DNA of 64,000 bases from Rugamonas rubra (lineage in GTDB: Bacteria; Pseudomonadota; Gammaproteobacteria; Burkholderiales; Burkholderiaceae_D): contig NZ_FOTW01000005.1 of the NCBI RefSeq assembly GCF_900114705.1, positions 62,001 to 126,000 of the forward strand. The letters run 5' to 3'. A program made the translations under genes and the position numbers. Each line of letters opens with the position of its first letter. Within the stretch, counting starts at the first letter, position 1. Below the pieces are notes generated by a model, which was not told where the DNA came from, ran no database searches, and saw nothing but the letters and a program-made list of their open reading frames with translations. This document shows, piece after piece, positions 53,717 to 64,000 of this stretch.

Positions 53717-54862
53717 TCAAGCGTCCGCTCCCAGCGAGTTACCGGCCAGGTCGAACAGGCGCACCTCCAGCCGCCGCACCGACGGCACGCGGGCGTGCGC
53801 CAACTGGCCGACGCGCCGCTCGATCTCGACCCACAGATCGCGCGCACCCGCTTCATTCTTCATTCTTTCCATTGCTGCTTCCACTGTGTTTGCCTGCTCT
53901 ATCTCTTGCACCAAATGGGGCGCATATCCACACTGCGCCGCGACGCGGGCCACGCCCGCCATCGCCATACTGCTTTTGCTCGAATGCGTGTCCCACACGC
54001 CGTCCAACACCTTGGCCAGCTTGCCCGGATGGCCGGCCAGCCACAGCACCTCCAGCTCGCGGCCTTCCTGCCGCAGCGCCGTCTCGGTGAAGTCGAGCGC
54101 GTCGCCGAGGAAGTTGGCGATCTGCACCGTGCGCCGTTCCGGCATGCACAGCACGTCCTTGGCATACTCGCGCCCGATCTTCCCCGGCAGGTAGGCCACG
54201 CTGGGCGCGTGGTCGGCCAGCGCCACCCGCACATACACTTCGATGGATGCGATCCAGGTCGACAGCGACATCGGCTCGACGATGCCCGAGGTGCCGAGGA
54301 TCGAGATCCCTCCCAGGATGCCCAGCCGTGGATTGAAGGTCTTGCGGGCGATGACTTCGCCCTCCTCGCAGCCGATGGTCAGGTCGAAGCCCGTGTTCTG
54401 CGCCTCGGCCGGCGCCTCGTCGAGCACCTCGGCCACCGCCCGCCGCATCATCTGGCGCGGCACAGGGTTGATCGCCGGCTCGCCGACCGCCACGCGCAGG
54501 CCCGGCAAAGTCGCCGTGCCCACGCCGCGTCCGGCGAAGAAGCGCACCGCGTTCACGTCGTTGCGCCGCACCTCGGCGAAGATCGTCGAGCCGTGCGTGT
54601 TGTCCGGATCGTCGCCGCCGTCCTTCAGCACCTCGGCGCGCGCGCCGCCTTCCATCGCGTCCACCCGCTGGATCGGCACCATCAAATAGTGCGCGCCGTC
54701 GGGCAGCGTGACGGCGACGCGCTCCTGCCGCTCGTCCAACAGCAGCAGGTGTAGCGCCGCCTTCACCGCCGCCGTCGCGCAGCTGCCCGTGGTGCGCCCG
54801 CGCCGCAGGCCGTTCAGGGCCAGCAAGCTCAGGTCGAATTCGCTGCGTTCAGCCAGGCGCAT
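53717..54862 (-). CDS. cbiD: Cobalt-precorrin-5B C1-methyltransferase CbiD
   Basis: The product is 381 aa. [19 protein letters not shown] (about 19-37), [44 protein letters not shown] and LLAGHPGKL-like [14 protein letters not shown] are CbiD signatures. CbiD methylates C1 and replaces the role of CobF in many cobalt-early pathways. The ATG lies 14 bases inside the cbiX-cobH gene end. Confidence 0.95.
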   Translation of the reverse strand: MRLAERSEFDLSLLALNGLRRGRTTGSCATAAVKAALHLLLLDERQERVAVTLPDGAHYLMVPIQRVDAMEGGARAEVLKDGGDDPDNTHGSTIFAEVRRNDVNAVRFFAGRGVGTATLPGLRVAVGEPAINPVPRQMMRRAVAEVLDEAPAEAQNTGFDLTIGCEEGEVIARKTFNPRLGILGGISILGTSGIVEPMSLSTWIASIEVYVRVALADHAPSVAYLPGKIGREYAKDVLCMPERRTVQIANFLGDALDFTETALRQEGRELEVLWLAGHPGKLAKVLDGVWDTHSSKSSMAMAGVARVAAQCGYAPHLVQEIEQANTVEAAMERMKNEAGARDLWVEIERRVGQLAHARVPSVRRLEVRLFDLAGNSLGADA

Positions 54863-56456
54863 ACCCGGCGAGCTGGTTGACGGCGTCGATCATCATGCCG
54901 TTGACCACGCTGGCGGCCCACGGCGAACCGCCGCGCGTGCCGCTGTTGGTGATGCGCGGCACTTGCAGACAGCGCCGCAGCAGTTCCTTGGTTTCCCGCG
55001 TGCCGACAAAACCGACCGGCAGGCCGATCACCAGTTGCGGGCGCCAGCCATGGTCGCGGATCAGCCGCACCGCCTCGGCGATGGCGGTCGGCGCGTCGCC
55101 GATCGCCACCACCACGTCGTTGCCGTACTTTTCAAAGCCACGGCGGATGCCGGCCGCCGAGCGGGTGATGCCCAGCGCTTCGGACATCAGATGCGTCTCG
55201 CGGTCGTGCACGCCGCACCAGGTGTCCACGCCCAGTTGTTCGAGCAGCGCGCGTTTCAGGCCGGTCTGCACCATCGTCACGTCGGTCAGCACGCGCTTGC
55301 AGCGCAACAGCGCGCGGATGCCGATCTCCACCGCGCCCGGCGAGAAGTACATGTCGTCGACGGCGTTGAAGTCGCCGCTGGTGTGCACCAGCCGTTGCAA
55401 CACCGTCAACTGCTCGACCGGGAACGGCGCCCAGTCGCGCCCGGCGGCGATGATCTCGAAGCTCTCCGCCTCGATCGGATGCGGCACGTAGGCGGCGAAG
55501 CGCTCCGAAGCGGCCGGCACATTGGCGGCGCCATCCTGCGCCAGCAGGCCGCGCACGGCCATGTGGTGGGCGCGCTGCGGCTCGCCCACCTGCTGCTCGA
55601 AGCCGACGATTTGCACGCGGTACTTGCACAGCGAGCAGTTCATCGCGGCGCGGCCGGCGACGGCCTCGCGGGCGCGTTCGATCATCACGTCGGCCAGCAG
55701 CGGATGCACGCCGAAGTAGCCGGCCTTGAGCACCTCGACGGCCGGCTCGCGCTCGGCCAGCTCGTCGGCCGCCGCGTAGATGCGCTTGACCAGCACGCCG
55801 TCGAACAGGAAGAACGGCAGCACCACCAGGCGGGCGAAACCCATGCGGGCGGCGGCGCGCAGCCCGTCCGCCACCAACGGCGTGGCGGTGCCGGAATAGC
55901 AGACGTAGACGCCGCCGAAGCCCATGCCCTCCTCCAGCATGCGCGCCAGCTTGGACACCTCGCCGTTGGCGTCCGGGTCGGTGGTGCCACGGCCGACCAG
56001 CACCAGGCAGGTGTCGGCGCGGCGCACCGTGGCCGAGGAAGTACCCTCGGCCTCGACGATGCGCTCCTGCGCTAGCTGCAGCAGCTTGGGATGCAGGTTC
56101 AGCGGCGCGCCGAAGTGGAAATCGATCTCGGGATAGTCGCGCGCCATCGCCTGCATTTCGGCCGGCATGTCGTTCTTGGCATGGCGCGCCGCCAGCAGCA
56201 CGCCCGGCACCACGGCCAACTGGCGCGTGCCGGCGGCCAGGTTGGCCGTCACCGCCTCGGCGATGGTCGGGCTGGAGAACTCCAGATAACCATGGGTGAC
56301 CACGTCCTGCGGCGCGCGCGCCCGCACCAGTTCCACCAGCGCCTCGAATTCGCGCACGGCGTCCGGATCGCGGCTGCCGTGGCCGGCGACGACGATGCCG
56401 GATTTGACCGGCGCCGCGCTGGCGTTCACGGCGGTACTGATTTGACCGCCGCTCAT
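54849..56456 (-). CDS. cbiX-cobH: Fused sirohydrochlorin cobaltochelatase (CbiX) and precorrin-8X methylmutase (CobH/CbiC)
   Basis: The product is 535 aa. Residues 16 to about 265 are a long-form CbiX with two chelatase halves ([48 protein letters not shown]). A CSLCKYR motif with two Cys follows near 274. From about 320 the CobH/CbiC mutase begins ([53 protein letters not shown]). CbiX inserts cobalt early; CobH moves a methyl group from C11 to C12. ATGA overlap with the upstream gene. Confidence 0.94.
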   Translation of the reverse strand: MSGGQISTAVNASAAPVKSGIVVAGHGSRDPDAVREFEALVELVRARAPQDVVTHGYLEFSSPTIAEAVTANLAAGTRQLAVVPGVLLAARHAKNDMPAEMQAMARDYPEIDFHFGAPLNLHPKLLQLAQERIVEAEGTSSATVRRADTCLVLVGRGTTDPDANGEVSKLARMLEEGMGFGGVYVCYSGTATPLVADGLRAAARMGFARLVVLPFFLFDGVLVKRIYAAADELAEREPAVEVLKAGYFGVHPLLADVMIERAREAVAGRAAMNCSLCKYRVQIVGFEQQVGEPQRAHHMAVRGLLAQDGAANVPAASERFAAYVPHPIEAESFEIIAAGRDWAPFPVEQLTVLQRLVHTSGDFNAVDDMYFSPGAVEIGIRALLRCKRVLTDVTMVQTGLKRALLEQLGVDTWCGVHDRETHLMSEALGITRSAAGIRRGFEKYGNDVVVAIGDAPTAIAEAVRLIRDHGWRPQLVIGLPVGFVGTRETKELLRRCLQVPRITNSGTRGGSPWAASVVNGMMIDAVNQLAGYAPG

Positions 56457-57178
56457 TTTGCCGGCGCCGTTTCAGCTTGGCCCGGCGCCGCCTCGATCTG
56501 GCTGGCCATCGGCGCCAGCGTGCGGATCAACATGATGCTCATGTCCGAGCAGCGGTGCTCGGCGCACTCGGCCAGGCTGCCGTGCCATTCGGCCTCGCCC
56601 CGGGTCAGGTTTTCCCACACCTCGACCCGGTGCTCGGGCGGGATGCCCTGCTCGATCAAATAGGCGGCGATATGCCAGGGCATGAAGGAGCGCGCCTCGT
56701 CCCACGGACAAGGAATCACGATGGCGTTGCGCTGGTCCTCCAGCACATGCACCAGATGGCGCTTGAACGGCGTCAGGTCGCCGCGCCGGTGGAAGGTGAC
56801 GAAGGTGGTCTCGTCGAAGCACACCTTGGTGCGCGAGGCCAGGATCTGCGCCGACGAAATCCCCGGCAGCGACTCGACCGGATGGCCGCAGGCGCGCTCC
56901 ACCCGCTCCAAGTATTGGAAACCGCTGAAGTGGATGTCGCCCATGAAGACCACCACGCATTTCTTACCGGCGTGGTGTTCGACGGCCACCTCGTCGAGCT
57001 TGGCGACCTGGTCGCGGTAGCCCATGGTGATGACCTGGGCCTCGGCCGGAATCAGGCTGCGCACCACGTTCAACACGGCGTCAAAGCCGGCCACCACGTC
57101 GGCGTCGCGTATCAATTGCGCGCCGCGTTGGGTCAAGTAAGCCACATCGCCGGGACCGGCACCGATACAAATAATCAT
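56453..57178 (-). CDS. cbiE: Cobalt-precorrin-7 C5-methyltransferase (CbiE; N-terminal half of CobL)
   Basis: The product is 241 aa, a tetrapyrrole methyltransferase: [58 protein letters not shown] and [10 protein letters not shown]. These fit the CbiE group. The CbiT decarboxylase that is often fused (CobL) is absent here and not found elsewhere in the window. The C-terminal tail (QAETAPAK) is not conserved. The ATG overlaps the cobA stop (ATGA). Confidence 0.82.
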   Translation of the reverse strand: MIICIGAGPGDVAYLTQRGAQLIRDADVVAGFDAVLNVVRSLIPAEAQVITMGYRDQVAKLDEVAVEHHAGKKCVVVFMGDIHFSGFQYLERVERACGHPVESLPGISSAQILASRTKVCFDETTFVTFHRRGDLTPFKRHLVHVLEDQRNAIVIPCPWDEARSFMPWHIAAYLIEQGIPPEHRVEVWENLTRGEAEWHGSLAECAEHRCSDMSIMLIRTLAPMASQIEAAPGQAETAPAK

Positions 57179-57969
57179 ACAAACTGCTCCTCGAATTGTT
57201 CTTGCTGCGGCGCTTGCCGTTTTAGCTGCGATGTCAGCTGCGATTGCAGTTGCGCTGCCACGCCGACCACGTCGCCGATGATGACGATGGCCGGGCTGCC
57301 GATGCCGGACAGGCGCACCCGCTCGGCCAGCTGGCCCAGCGGCGCCGCCACGCAGCGTTGCTGCGGCAGCGTGCCGTTCTGGATGACGGCGGCCGGCCGC
57401 GTCGGCGGCATGCCGGCCGCCAGTAGTTGTTCCGTGATGCCGGGCAGCTTGGCCACACCCATATAGATCACCAGCGTGCCGCCGGCCGCCACCAGGCCGG
57501 CCCAGTTGGGCGGCGTGTCGTTGCAGCCGTGGCCGGTCAGGAAGGTCACGCTGCGGGCGTGGTCGCGGTGCGTCACCGGAATGCCCAGCGCCGCCGGCAC
57601 GGCCATGCCGCTGGTGATGCCGCTGACCACCTCGACCTCGACGCCGGCCGCCTGCAGGCACTGCACCTCCTCGCCGCCACGGCCGAACATGAAGGGGTCG
57701 CCGCCCTTCAGCCGCGCCACCGTCTTGCCGGTCAGCGCGTGCTCCAGCATCTGCTGTTGGATTTCTTCCTGCGTGGCCGAATGGCGGCCGCCACGCTTGC
57801 CCACCTCGACCACCTGCGCGCCGGGCGCGACAAAGCGCAGCACCTCGCGGTTGACCAGCGCGTCGAGCAGCACCACCTGCGCCTCGCCGAGCAGGCGCAC
57901 GGCCTTCAGCGTCATCAGTTCCGGGTCGCCGGGGCCGGCGCCGATCAAATAGACTCTGCCCGGCTTCAT
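57175..57969 (-). CDS. cobA: Uroporphyrinogen-III C-methyltransferase (SUMT)
   Basis: The product is 264 aa: [81 protein letters not shown]. It makes precorrin-2 from uroporphyrinogen III and feeds both cobalamin and siroheme. A Gln-rich tail of about 25 residues is specific to this copy. ATGA overlaps join it to the chelatase gene before and cbiE after. Confidence 0.96.
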   Translation of the reverse strand: MKPGRVYLIGAGPGDPELMTLKAVRLLGEAQVVLLDALVNREVLRFVAPGAQVVEVGKRGGRHSATQEEIQQQMLEHALTGKTVARLKGGDPFMFGRGGEEVQCLQAAGVEVEVVSGITSGMAVPAALGIPVTHRDHARSVTFLTGHGCNDTPPNWAGLVAAGGTLVIYMGVAKLPGITEQLLAAGMPPTRPAAVIQNGTLPQQRCVAAPLGQLAERVRLSGIGSPAIVIIGDVVGVAAQLQSQLTSQLKRQAPQQEQFEEQFV

Positions 57970-59945
57970 ACTGCCCCCAGTCGGGCGCGGATGGTCAGCA
58001 CCAGATTGTCGGCCGATAGCTGCTCCAGCGTCAGGCACTCCGCGCCCAAGGTCTGCGCCAGCTGCGCCGCGCGGCCCAGCTTGAGGTAGCCGGTCTCGGT
58101 GTCGAGCACCAGCGCCGGCACGCCGCGTTCGGCCAGCAGCTCGGCCATGGCCAGCGTTTCGCGCCAAGGGTCGCCGCCCTCGGCCAGCGCCACGTTGGCC
58201 TTGCCGTCGGTGAGCAGCACCAGCAGCGGCGGCGCGTGGTTCGCGCCGCGTCCCAGCGTCTCCAACGCCAGCTGCATGGCGTGCGGCAGCGGCGTGCGGC
58301 CGCCGGTCGGCAGCTGGCTCAGGCCCTGCTCGGCGCGCTCCACGCTGCGTGTCGGCGCCAGCAGCAGTTGGGCCGACTGGCCTCGGAAGGAGATCACCGC
58401 CACCTCGTCGCGGCGCTGGTAGGCGTCCGTCAGCAGCGCCAGCACGGTGCCCTTGACTGCCTCCATGCGCCGCTGCGCCGCCATCGAGCCGGAGGCGTCC
58501 ACCACGAACAGGATCAGGTTGGCGCTCTTGCCGACGCGGATCTGCTGGTGCAGGTCGGCCTTGGTCACGTTGAAATTGCCCGGGTCGCGCAGCGCCGCGC
58601 TGCGCAGCGTCGCGCCGACCGCCAGACTGCTCGGATTCTCGTCCGGTACGGCGCGCACCACGCGGCCGCGCACGGCGTTGGCGGCGTCGCTGCGCCGGCC
58701 CATGGCGTTGCGGCCGATGCTGGAGCTGGCCGCCACCGTCAGATGGGGCGCGGCGCCGCTGGCGCCGCTGGCGAACAGCTGTTCCGCCTGTTCCTGCTCG
58801 TCGTTCGCCGGGGACCGCGCCGCCTCGTCGTCGTGGTCGTGCTCGTCCTCGGCCTCGCCGTCGCTGGAGTCGTCGCCCTGCCCTTGTGCCTGTTGTTCCT
58901 GTTGTTCCTGTTGTTCAGCTTGCTTCTGCGCCTGGTTCATCAAGTCGTCCAGCTTGTCCTGGTCCAGACCCGGTTGTTCAAACGGCTTGCGGCGGCGACG
59001 GTGCGGCAGCACCAGCTCGGCGGCGCTGCGCAGATCGGCCGGCGTCACCTTCAAGCGGCCGTCCAGCGCCGCCAAGGCGCGCGCCGCCTTGTGCATGACG
59101 ATGTCGGCGCGCAGGCTGGCCACCTCGAACTCGCAGCACAGGTGACTGATCAGATCGAGCATGGCGTCGTCCAGCTCCACCTGCGGTAGCAGCGCTTGCG
59201 CCGTCGCCAGTTGAGCGTTGAGCGCGTCCTGCTGCCGCTGCCACGCCGCAGCGTAGGCCAAGGGATCGGCCTCGTAGGCGATGCGGCGGCGCACCACCTC
59301 GGAGCGCACCGCCTTGTCGCGCGGCGCCGCCACTTCCACCATCAAGGCGAAGCGGTCCAGCAATTGCGGGCGCAGGTCGCCCTCCTCCAGATTCATCGTG
59401 CCGATCAAGGTGAAGCGGGCCGGGTGGCGTATCGACAGGCCCTCGCGCTGCACCGAGTTGACGCCCATCGCCGCCACGTCGAGCAGCACGTCGACCAGAT
59501 GGTCGGCCAACAGGTTCACCTCGTCGATGTACAAAATGCCGCGATGCGCCGAGGCCAGCAGGCCGGCCTGGAACAGCTTGCCGCCGCCCCGCAAGGCGCT
59601 GGCCACATCCAGGCTGCCCAGCACGCGGTCCTCGGTGGCGCCCAGCGGCAGCGTGACGAAGGGCACGGCGGTCAGGCCGGCCGTGGCGCCGTCGGCGCGG
59701 CAGACCTCGCAATGCTCGCTCGGCGCCGCGCCGGTGCAGTTGAAGGCGCAGCCGGCGACGCGGTCGATGCGCGGCAGGATGTCCGCCAGCGCGCGCGCGG
59801 CGGTGCTCTTGGCCGTGCCCTTGTCGCCGCGTATCAGCACGCCGCCCATGCTGGGGTCCACCGCGCACAACAGCAGCGCCGTTTGCAGCTTGGGTTGGCC
59901 GACCACGGCCGCGAACGGGAAATTCGTGCTTCTCATCTTATCCAT
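57966..59945 (-). CDS. Cobalt chelatase ATPase subunit, fused ChlI-ChlD type (AAA plus VWA)
   Basis: The product is 659 aa. The AAA+ domain (1 to about 330) has [18 protein letters not shown], Walker [10 protein letters not shown], a Cys-rich CAFNCTG...CEVC insert and [14 protein letters not shown] Gln/Asp/Glu/His-rich linker (about 355-410) leads to a VWA domain with MIDAS DASGSM and [12 protein letters not shown]. It is the ChlI/BchD-like partner that, with CobN, inserts cobalt in place of CobS and CobT. The ATG at 59945 overlaps the cobN stop; an ATG three codons later is possible. Confidence 0.92.
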   Translation of the reverse strand: MDKMRSTNFPFAAVVGQPKLQTALLLCAVDPSMGGVLIRGDKGTAKSTAARALADILPRIDRVAGCAFNCTGAAPSEHCEVCRADGATAGLTAVPFVTLPLGATEDRVLGSLDVASALRGGGKLFQAGLLASAHRGILYIDEVNLLADHLVDVLLDVAAMGVNSVQREGLSIRHPARFTLIGTMNLEEGDLRPQLLDRFALMVEVAAPRDKAVRSEVVRRRIAYEADPLAYAAAWQRQQDALNAQLATAQALLPQVELDDAMLDLISHLCCEFEVASLRADIVMHKAARALAALDGRLKVTPADLRSAAELVLPHRRRRKPFEQPGLDQDKLDDLMNQAQKQAEQQEQQEQQAQGQGDDSSDGEAEDEHDHDDEAARSPANDEQEQAEQLFASGASGAAPHLTVAASSSIGRNAMGRRSDAANAVRGRVVRAVPDENPSSLAVGATLRSAALRDPGNFNVTKADLHQQIRVGKSANLILFVVDASGSMAAQRRMEAVKGTVLALLTDAYQRRDEVAVISFRGQSAQLLLAPTRSVERAEQGLSQLPTGGRTPLPHAMQLALETLGRGANHAPPLLVLLTDGKANVALAEGGDPWRETLAMAELLAERGVPALVLDTETGYLKLGRAAQLAQTLGAECLTLEQLSADNLVLTIRARLGAV

Positions 59946-62900
59946 TGCGCGGCGTCTCGCCGCGCGCCTCCAACAGGGTTTCACTATTCAAGTACAGCTC
60001 GCGCAGCCGCTCCAGCGTCTCCGGGCGCGGCGCCTTCCACATGCCACGGCCGGCCGCCTCCAGCAGGCGCTCGGCGATGGCGTTCTGCGCCCACGGATTG
60101 GCCTCCTGTAGGAACTGCTGCATCTGCGGGTCGAAACCGTAGGCTTGCGCCACGTCCTCGTACATCCAATCGTCCATCACCTGCGCCGTGGCGTCGTAAC
60201 CGAATAGATAGTCGACCGTGGCGGTCAGCTCCAGGCCGCCCTTGTAACCGTGGCGCTGTATGCTGTTCAGCCATTTCGGGTTGACCACGCGCGAGCGGAA
60301 CACCCGCAGCGTCTCTTCCTTCAAGTCGCGCACCTGCGCCCGCGCCGGATCGTGGCTGTCGCCGAAATAATGGCGCGGCTGCTGTCCACTCAGGGCGCGG
60401 ATGGTGGCGATCATCCCGCCGTGGAATTGCAGGTAGTCGTCACTGTCGAAGATGTCGTGTTCGCGGTTGTCCTGGTTGTGCAGCGCCACCTCCACGCCGG
60501 ACAGGCGCAGCTTGAAGGCGTCGCGCTGGTCCACGCCCTGCGCGCCGCGCGCGTAGGCGTAGCCGCCCCAGTTGACGTAGGCCTCGGCGAAGTCGGCGTC
60601 GGTCTCCCAGTTCTTGTGCTGGATCAGCGGCAGGATGCCGGCGCCATAGCTGCCCGGCTTGGCGCCGAACACCCGGTAGGCGGCGCGCTGTTCCGCTTCC
60701 TCCTGCGGCAGTCCCTGGCCGATCCAGTCGCCCAGCTCGGCCAGATAGTGCTTGCGCACGAAGTTGTGCGTCAACGGCTCGTCCAGTTGGATCACCGTGT
60801 TGACGGCCTCGTCGATCAGGTCGATCAGCTGCGGGAAGGCGTCGCGGAAGAAGCCGCTGATGCGGGTCGTCACGTCGATGCGCGGACGCTTCAACTCCTC
60901 CAGTGGGATCACCTCGACGCCGCTGACCTGCCGGTTCTCGGCGCGCCAGACCGGGCGCACGCCCAGCAGCGCCAGGATCTGCGCCACGTCGTCGCCGTGG
61001 GTGCGCATCGCGCTGGTGCCCCAGATGCTGATCGCCACACTCTCCGGATAGGCGCCGGTCTCGCGCTCGTGGCGCGTCAGCACCTCGTGCGCCAGTTGTA
61101 GGCCGACGCGCCAGGCCGACTGCGACGGCACGCTGCGCGGATCGACCGAGTAGAAATTGCGCCCGGTCGGCAGGATGTGCGCCATGCCACGGCTGGGCGA
61201 ACCGTTCGGACCGGCCGGCACATACTGGCCGGACAGGCCGTTGAGCAGGTTGTCGATTTCGTCGGTAGCCAGGGCCAGGTTCGGCACCAGCTCGCGGCAG
61301 GCGAAGCCGAGCACGCTGCGCAGCGCCTTGAAGCGGCTGGCGCGGTCGCCTGCGGTCTGGACCACGGCGATGGGCACCGTCTTGAGCGCTGCCGCAGGAC
61401 GTGCCGGCAGTATGGCGCGCGGTTTTCCCATTTGTGCCAGCAAGGTGCCGCCGCCGGTTCGCATGGCCGGCTGAAGCAAAGGCTTGGCGATGGCGTCGTC
61501 GGCATCGAGCTGGCCGAACACTTGATCCAGGACGGCGTCGATGCGTTCGGCGGCGTACTCGGATTCGCGCAGCTCGACGAACAGCTTCAGGCACAGGCTG
61601 TCGATCGCTTCGAGCGCGTCGGCGCGCGTGACCACTGCGCGCTCGGCGATGCGGGCCAGCGAAGGCACCACGTTGACGCGGCGGCCCTTCTGTTCGAGCA
61701 GCATGGTCAAGTCAAACCCGAACAGGCGGGCGACTTCCTCCTGCAAGCCGGGCACGTCCTGATTCGGCAGGCGGGTCAGCGAGACCAGCATGTCCGGCAG
61801 CTGTTCGTGATCCGGGCCGCGTCCCAGGATGTGCAGGCCGTCGCGGATCTGGGCCGAGCCCAGTTCGCACAGATAGCCGTCCAAATCCTCGATCAAGTGG
61901 GCGACATCGGAGCCGCCCATCGCCGCCAAGGCCGCCGGCAATTCGCCTTCGTGTTCATGGTCATGGTCGTGATCGTGGTCATGACCGTGATGGCCATGGT
62001 CGTGTCCATGGTCGTGCGCGTGCGCGTGCGCGTGGCCGTGGTCATGGCCATGATCGTGCCCACCCTCGTGGTCATGATCGTGATGCAGCAAGCGCGCCTG
62101 CAAATCCGCGTCCAAATTGGTCTGCTTGACCAGCTCCCAAATCTGCTGCTGCAACAAGGGCAGCTTGGACGGGTCGAGCACCTCGACCTGATAATACTCG
62201 TCCACCAGCTGCGTCAGCTGGGCCAGCGCGCCGTAGGTGTCGGCGGTGGTCATCGGCGGCGTCAAATGGTCGACCACCACCGCGTGGGCGCGCCGCTTGG
62301 CCTGCGAACCTTCGCCCGGATCGTTGATGATAAACGGGTAGAACAACGGCAGATCGCCCAACAGCGCGTCCGGGAAGCAGTTCTCCGACAGCCCGACGCC
62401 CTTCCCCGGCAACCACTCCATGGTGCCGTGCTTGCCGACGTGGACGATGGCGTCGGCGCGCCACTCCTCGCGCAGCCAGCGGTACAGCGCGTAATAGTGG
62501 TGGGTCGGCGGCAGGTCCGGCTGATGGTAGATCGCGTCCGGGTCCATGCCGTAGCCGCGCGGCGGTTGCAGCGCGACGAAGGTGTTGCCCAGCTCGATGC
62601 CGGCCAGCGCCAGATGGCCGTCGTGGAAGTAGGCCTCGCCCGGCGCCTCGCCCCACTGCGCCACCATCCGCTTGCGCATGTCCTCCGGCAGATCGGCGAA
62701 CCACCCGGCGTACTGCGCCGTCGGCACCCTTCCCGCCGCGTTGGCCAGCTGCTCGGCGCTCAGATAGATATTGTCGTAGGAGCAGCGCGCCACCAGCTCG
62801 TGAATCAGCGTCGTGCCGTCCTTCGGCAGCGTGCCGACGTCGTAGCCGGCCAGGCGCATCGCCTCCAGTATGCGCATCAACGAGGCCGGCGCGTCCAGCC

Positions 62901-64000
62901 CGACCGCGTTGCCGATCTGCGAGGCCTTGCTGCTCGAATTGGTGAACATGAAGGCGACCCGCTTGCTCGCGTTCGGCGTCCGGCGCAGCTGGGCGAAGCG
63001 CGCGGCGATGCCGGCCACCCGCGCCACCCGCTCGAACACCGGCTCGTACTCGATCACCTCGCTCGGCATGCCCGCCGCGCGCGCCTTGAACGAGATGGGC
63101 ACGGTGATGATGCGGCCGTCGAACTCGGGCAGCACCACGTTCATCGCCGCGTCCAGCGGATTCATGCCGCGCGCCGACTGCTGCCACTGCGCCAGCGTCA
63201 TGCCGCTGGTGATCGCTTGCAGCACCGGCACGTTGAGCGTCTCCAGCACGCCGACCGACCAGCCGGCCGGGGTCGAGCCGCCGGCGGTGATTTCGCCCAT
63301 GGCGAAGGAGGTGGTGTTGATCAGCACGTCGACCAGCGTGCCCTCGGCGCCACGGAAGTAGCGCAAGGCGCTCGGTAGCGCGCCCGCCTCGTCCGCCCCG
63401 GCGCGCAGCGACGAGGTGAACACCGGCAGCACGTTCATGCCGCGCTTTTCCAGCGCGTCGAGCATGGCGTCGACGAAGCGGGTGTTCCCGCTCATCCAGT
63501 GGGCGCGGTAGAAGACGATGCCCACGCTGGGTTTGTCGGCCGCGCGCATGGCCAGCCAGTCGGCCGTGTCCGCGCCGGGCGCCAGGTCGGGATGGTAAAT
63601 GCCGTGCTCGGGCAGCTTGTGGGCCGGCTCGAAGCCGAAGCCGGTCAACAACAGATGGTCGGACAGGTAGCGCAGCAACTGGGCCAGGTTGGCGCTGCCG
63701 CCGGCCTGGAAGTATTCGAGGCAGTGGCGCAGCACGTCCGGCGCCACCGTCGACACGGCCGCCAGCTCGGGGTCGGCCTCGCCGGTGCCGCTGATGGCGA
63801 TCAGGTGGACGCCCCGGCGGCGCGCCTGGCCCACCAGCTCGGCCACGCCCGGTACGCTGCCGAGCCGCCCCAGCACGCGCAGGATGACGACGCGGGCGGC
63901 CGACAACTCGCCGGCCAGCAGCGCCGTCATCTCGCTGTCGCTGGACAGCGGCTGCAAATTGATGCCGTTCAGGGAGGGGAACTGCGGCGGCAGCTGGGCC
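59938..64000 (-). CDS. cobN: Cobaltochelatase large subunit CobN (5' end beyond window)
   Basis: More than 1,350 residues are visible and the frame stays open to the right edge, so the true start lies outside. CobN/BchH landmarks: [63 protein letters not shown] and [23 protein letters not shown] 45-codon His/Asp-rich segment (61951-62085) interrupts the middle of the protein and looks like a cobalt store. It is the first visible gene of the cobalamin operon and overlaps the ChlI-ChlD gene by eight bases. Confidence 0.95.
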   Translation of the reverse strand, partial: AQLPPQFPSLNGINLQPLSSDSEMTALLAGELSAARVVILRVLGRLGSVPGVAELVGQARRRGVHLIAISGTGEADPELAAVSTVAPDVLRHCLEYFQAGGSANLAQLLRYLSDHLLLTGFGFEPAHKLPEHGIYHPDLAPGADTADWLAMRAADKPSVGIVFYRAHWMSGNTRFVDAMLDALEKRGMNVLPVFTSSLRAGADEAGALPSALRYFRGAEGTLVDVLINTTSFAMGEITAGGSTPAGWSVGVLETLNVPVLQAITSGMTLAQWQQSARGMNPLDAAMNVVLPEFDGRIITVPISFKARAAGMPSEVIEYEPVFERVARVAGIAARFAQLRRTPNASKRVAFMFTNSSSKASQIGNAVGLDAPASLMRILEAMRLAGYDVGTLPKDGTTLIHELVARCSYDNIYLSAEQLANAAGRVPTAQYAGWFADLPEDMRKRMVAQWGEAPGEAYFHDGHLALAGIELGNTFVALQPPRGYGMDPDAIYHQPDLPPTHHYYALYRWLREEWRADAIVHVGKHGTMEWLPGKGVGLSENCFPDALLGDLPLFYPFIINDPGEGSQAKRRAHAVVVDHLTPPMTTADTYGALAQLTQLVDEYYQVEVLDPSKLPLLQQQIWELVKQTNLDADLQARLLHHDHDHEGGHDHGHDHGHAHAHAHDHGHDHGHHGHDHDHDHDHEHEGELPAALAAMGGSDVAHLIEDLDGYLCELGSAQIRDGLHILGRGPDHEQLPDMLVSLTRLPNQDVPGLQEEVARLFGFDLTMLLEQKGRRVNVVPSLARIAERAVVTRADALEAIDSLCLKLFVELRESEYAAERIDAVLDQVFGQLDADDAIAKPLLQPAMRTGGGTLLAQMGKPRAILPARPAAALKTVPIAVVQTAGDRASRFKALRSVLGFACRELVPNLALATDEIDNLLNGLSGQYVPAGPNGSPSRGMAHILPTGRNFYSVDPRSVPSQSAWRVGLQLAHEVLTRHERETGAYPESVAISIWGTSAMRTHGDDVAQILALLGVRPVWRAENRQVSGVEVIPLEELKRPRIDVTTRISGFFRDAFPQLIDLIDEAVNTVIQLDEPLTHNFVRKHYLAELGDWIGQGLPQEEAEQRAAYRVFGAKPGSYGAGILPLIQHKNWETDADFAEAYVNWGGYAYARGAQGVDQRDAFKLRLSGVEVALHNQDNREHDIFDSDDYLQFHGGMIATIRALSGQQPRHYFGDSHDPARAQVRDLKEETLRVFRSRVVNPKWLNSIQRHGYKGGLELTATVDYLFGYDATAQVMDDWMYEDVAQAYGFDPQMQQFLQEANPWAQNAIAERLLEAAGRGMWKAPRPETLERLRELYLNSETLLEARGETPRNG
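61951..62085 (-). other. His/Asp-rich metal-binding segment within CobN
   Basis: Of 45 codons about half are His, alternating with Asp, Gly, Ala or Glu (patterns HDHDH, HAHAHAH, HHGHDH). It is encoded by imperfect CATGAC-like repeats. Such tracts bind Co, Ni or Zn in metallochaperones; in CobN it is an insertion outside the known catalytic motifs. Confidence 0.85.

Noticed and set aside
53694-53720. TTG start for cobI overlapping cbiD
   Set aside because: The ATG at 53693 has a GAAGGAAG ribosome site and gives the normal family N-terminus.
61177-63378. 733-codon plus-strand ORF opposite cobN
   Set aside because: Shadow of cobN; the repeated Val/Met part is the reverse reading of the His-rich tract.

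Overview
The window is very GC-rich, gene-dense chromosomal DNA. It looks like a betaproteobacterium of the order Burkholderiales, probably Oxalobacteraceae (Massilia/Duganella-like). That placement is an inference from the type of exosortase-A (PEP-CTERM) exopolysaccharide locus, the base composition and the joined cobalamin genes; there is no rRNA to confirm it.

About 1-43.2 kb is an exopolysaccharide and PEP-CTERM sorting locus. The left end (minus strand) carries polysaccharide assembly genes: chain-length protein, tyrosine autokinase, outer-membrane protein and the XrtA-associated ATPase cut by the edge. A Wza-like export lipoprotein diverges from them at 5.1 kb. Next come an 'HPr-rel-A' operon (secreted protein, PqqD-like, HprK-like kinase, nucleotidyltransferase; 5.98-8.90 kb), a PEP-CTERM substrate protein (9.1 kb), a nitroreductase-like gene and the large TPR lipoprotein PrsT. 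At 14-17.5 kb lie a ThiF-like E1 enzyme, two tandem FeeM-like N-acyltransferases and a methyltransferase. From 17.5 to 26.7 kb (minus) are glycosyltransferases, an O-acyltransferase, an asparagine-synthase-like enzyme and the exosortase-A-associated decarboxylase and acyl-CoA ligase. From 26.9 to 36.0 kb (plus) a tightly overlapping operon encodes a DegT-type aminotransferase, a GNAT enzyme, an acyl carrier protein, two alpha/beta hydrolases, a glycosyltransferase, a TPR protein and an O-antigen-ligase-like protein. From 35.9 to 43.2 kb (minus) are PrsR and PrsK (sigma-54 regulator and kinase), the initiating sugar transferase and two UDP-sugar enzymes of the TviB/TviC type. The exosortase itself is not in the window and probably lies to the left.

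Two transcription units, the HPr-rel-A operon and the PEP-CTERM gene, share an almost identical 19-bp upstream box (GTGTCGGA-N3-CTTTACAC). Each also has a well-spaced sigma-54 -24/-12 element downstream of the box. PrsR, encoded about 28 kb away, is the obvious candidate activator.

The 43.2-48.1 kb stretch is a junction: an 820-bp non-coding region, an acyltransferase-3 membrane protein and three unrecognised envelope genes. From 48.1 kb to the right edge (minus strand) is a cobalamin operon with stop/start overlaps at nearly every junction: cobN, a ChlI-ChlD type chelatase subunit, cobA, cbiE, cbiX-cobH fusion, cbiD, cobI, cobM, cbiG, cobJ-cobK fusion, cobW and a HupE/UreJ transporter. It mixes early-insertion (CbiX, CbiG, CbiD) and late-insertion (CobN plus ChlID) markers, and both CobN and CobW have histidine-rich segments suited to cobalt handling.
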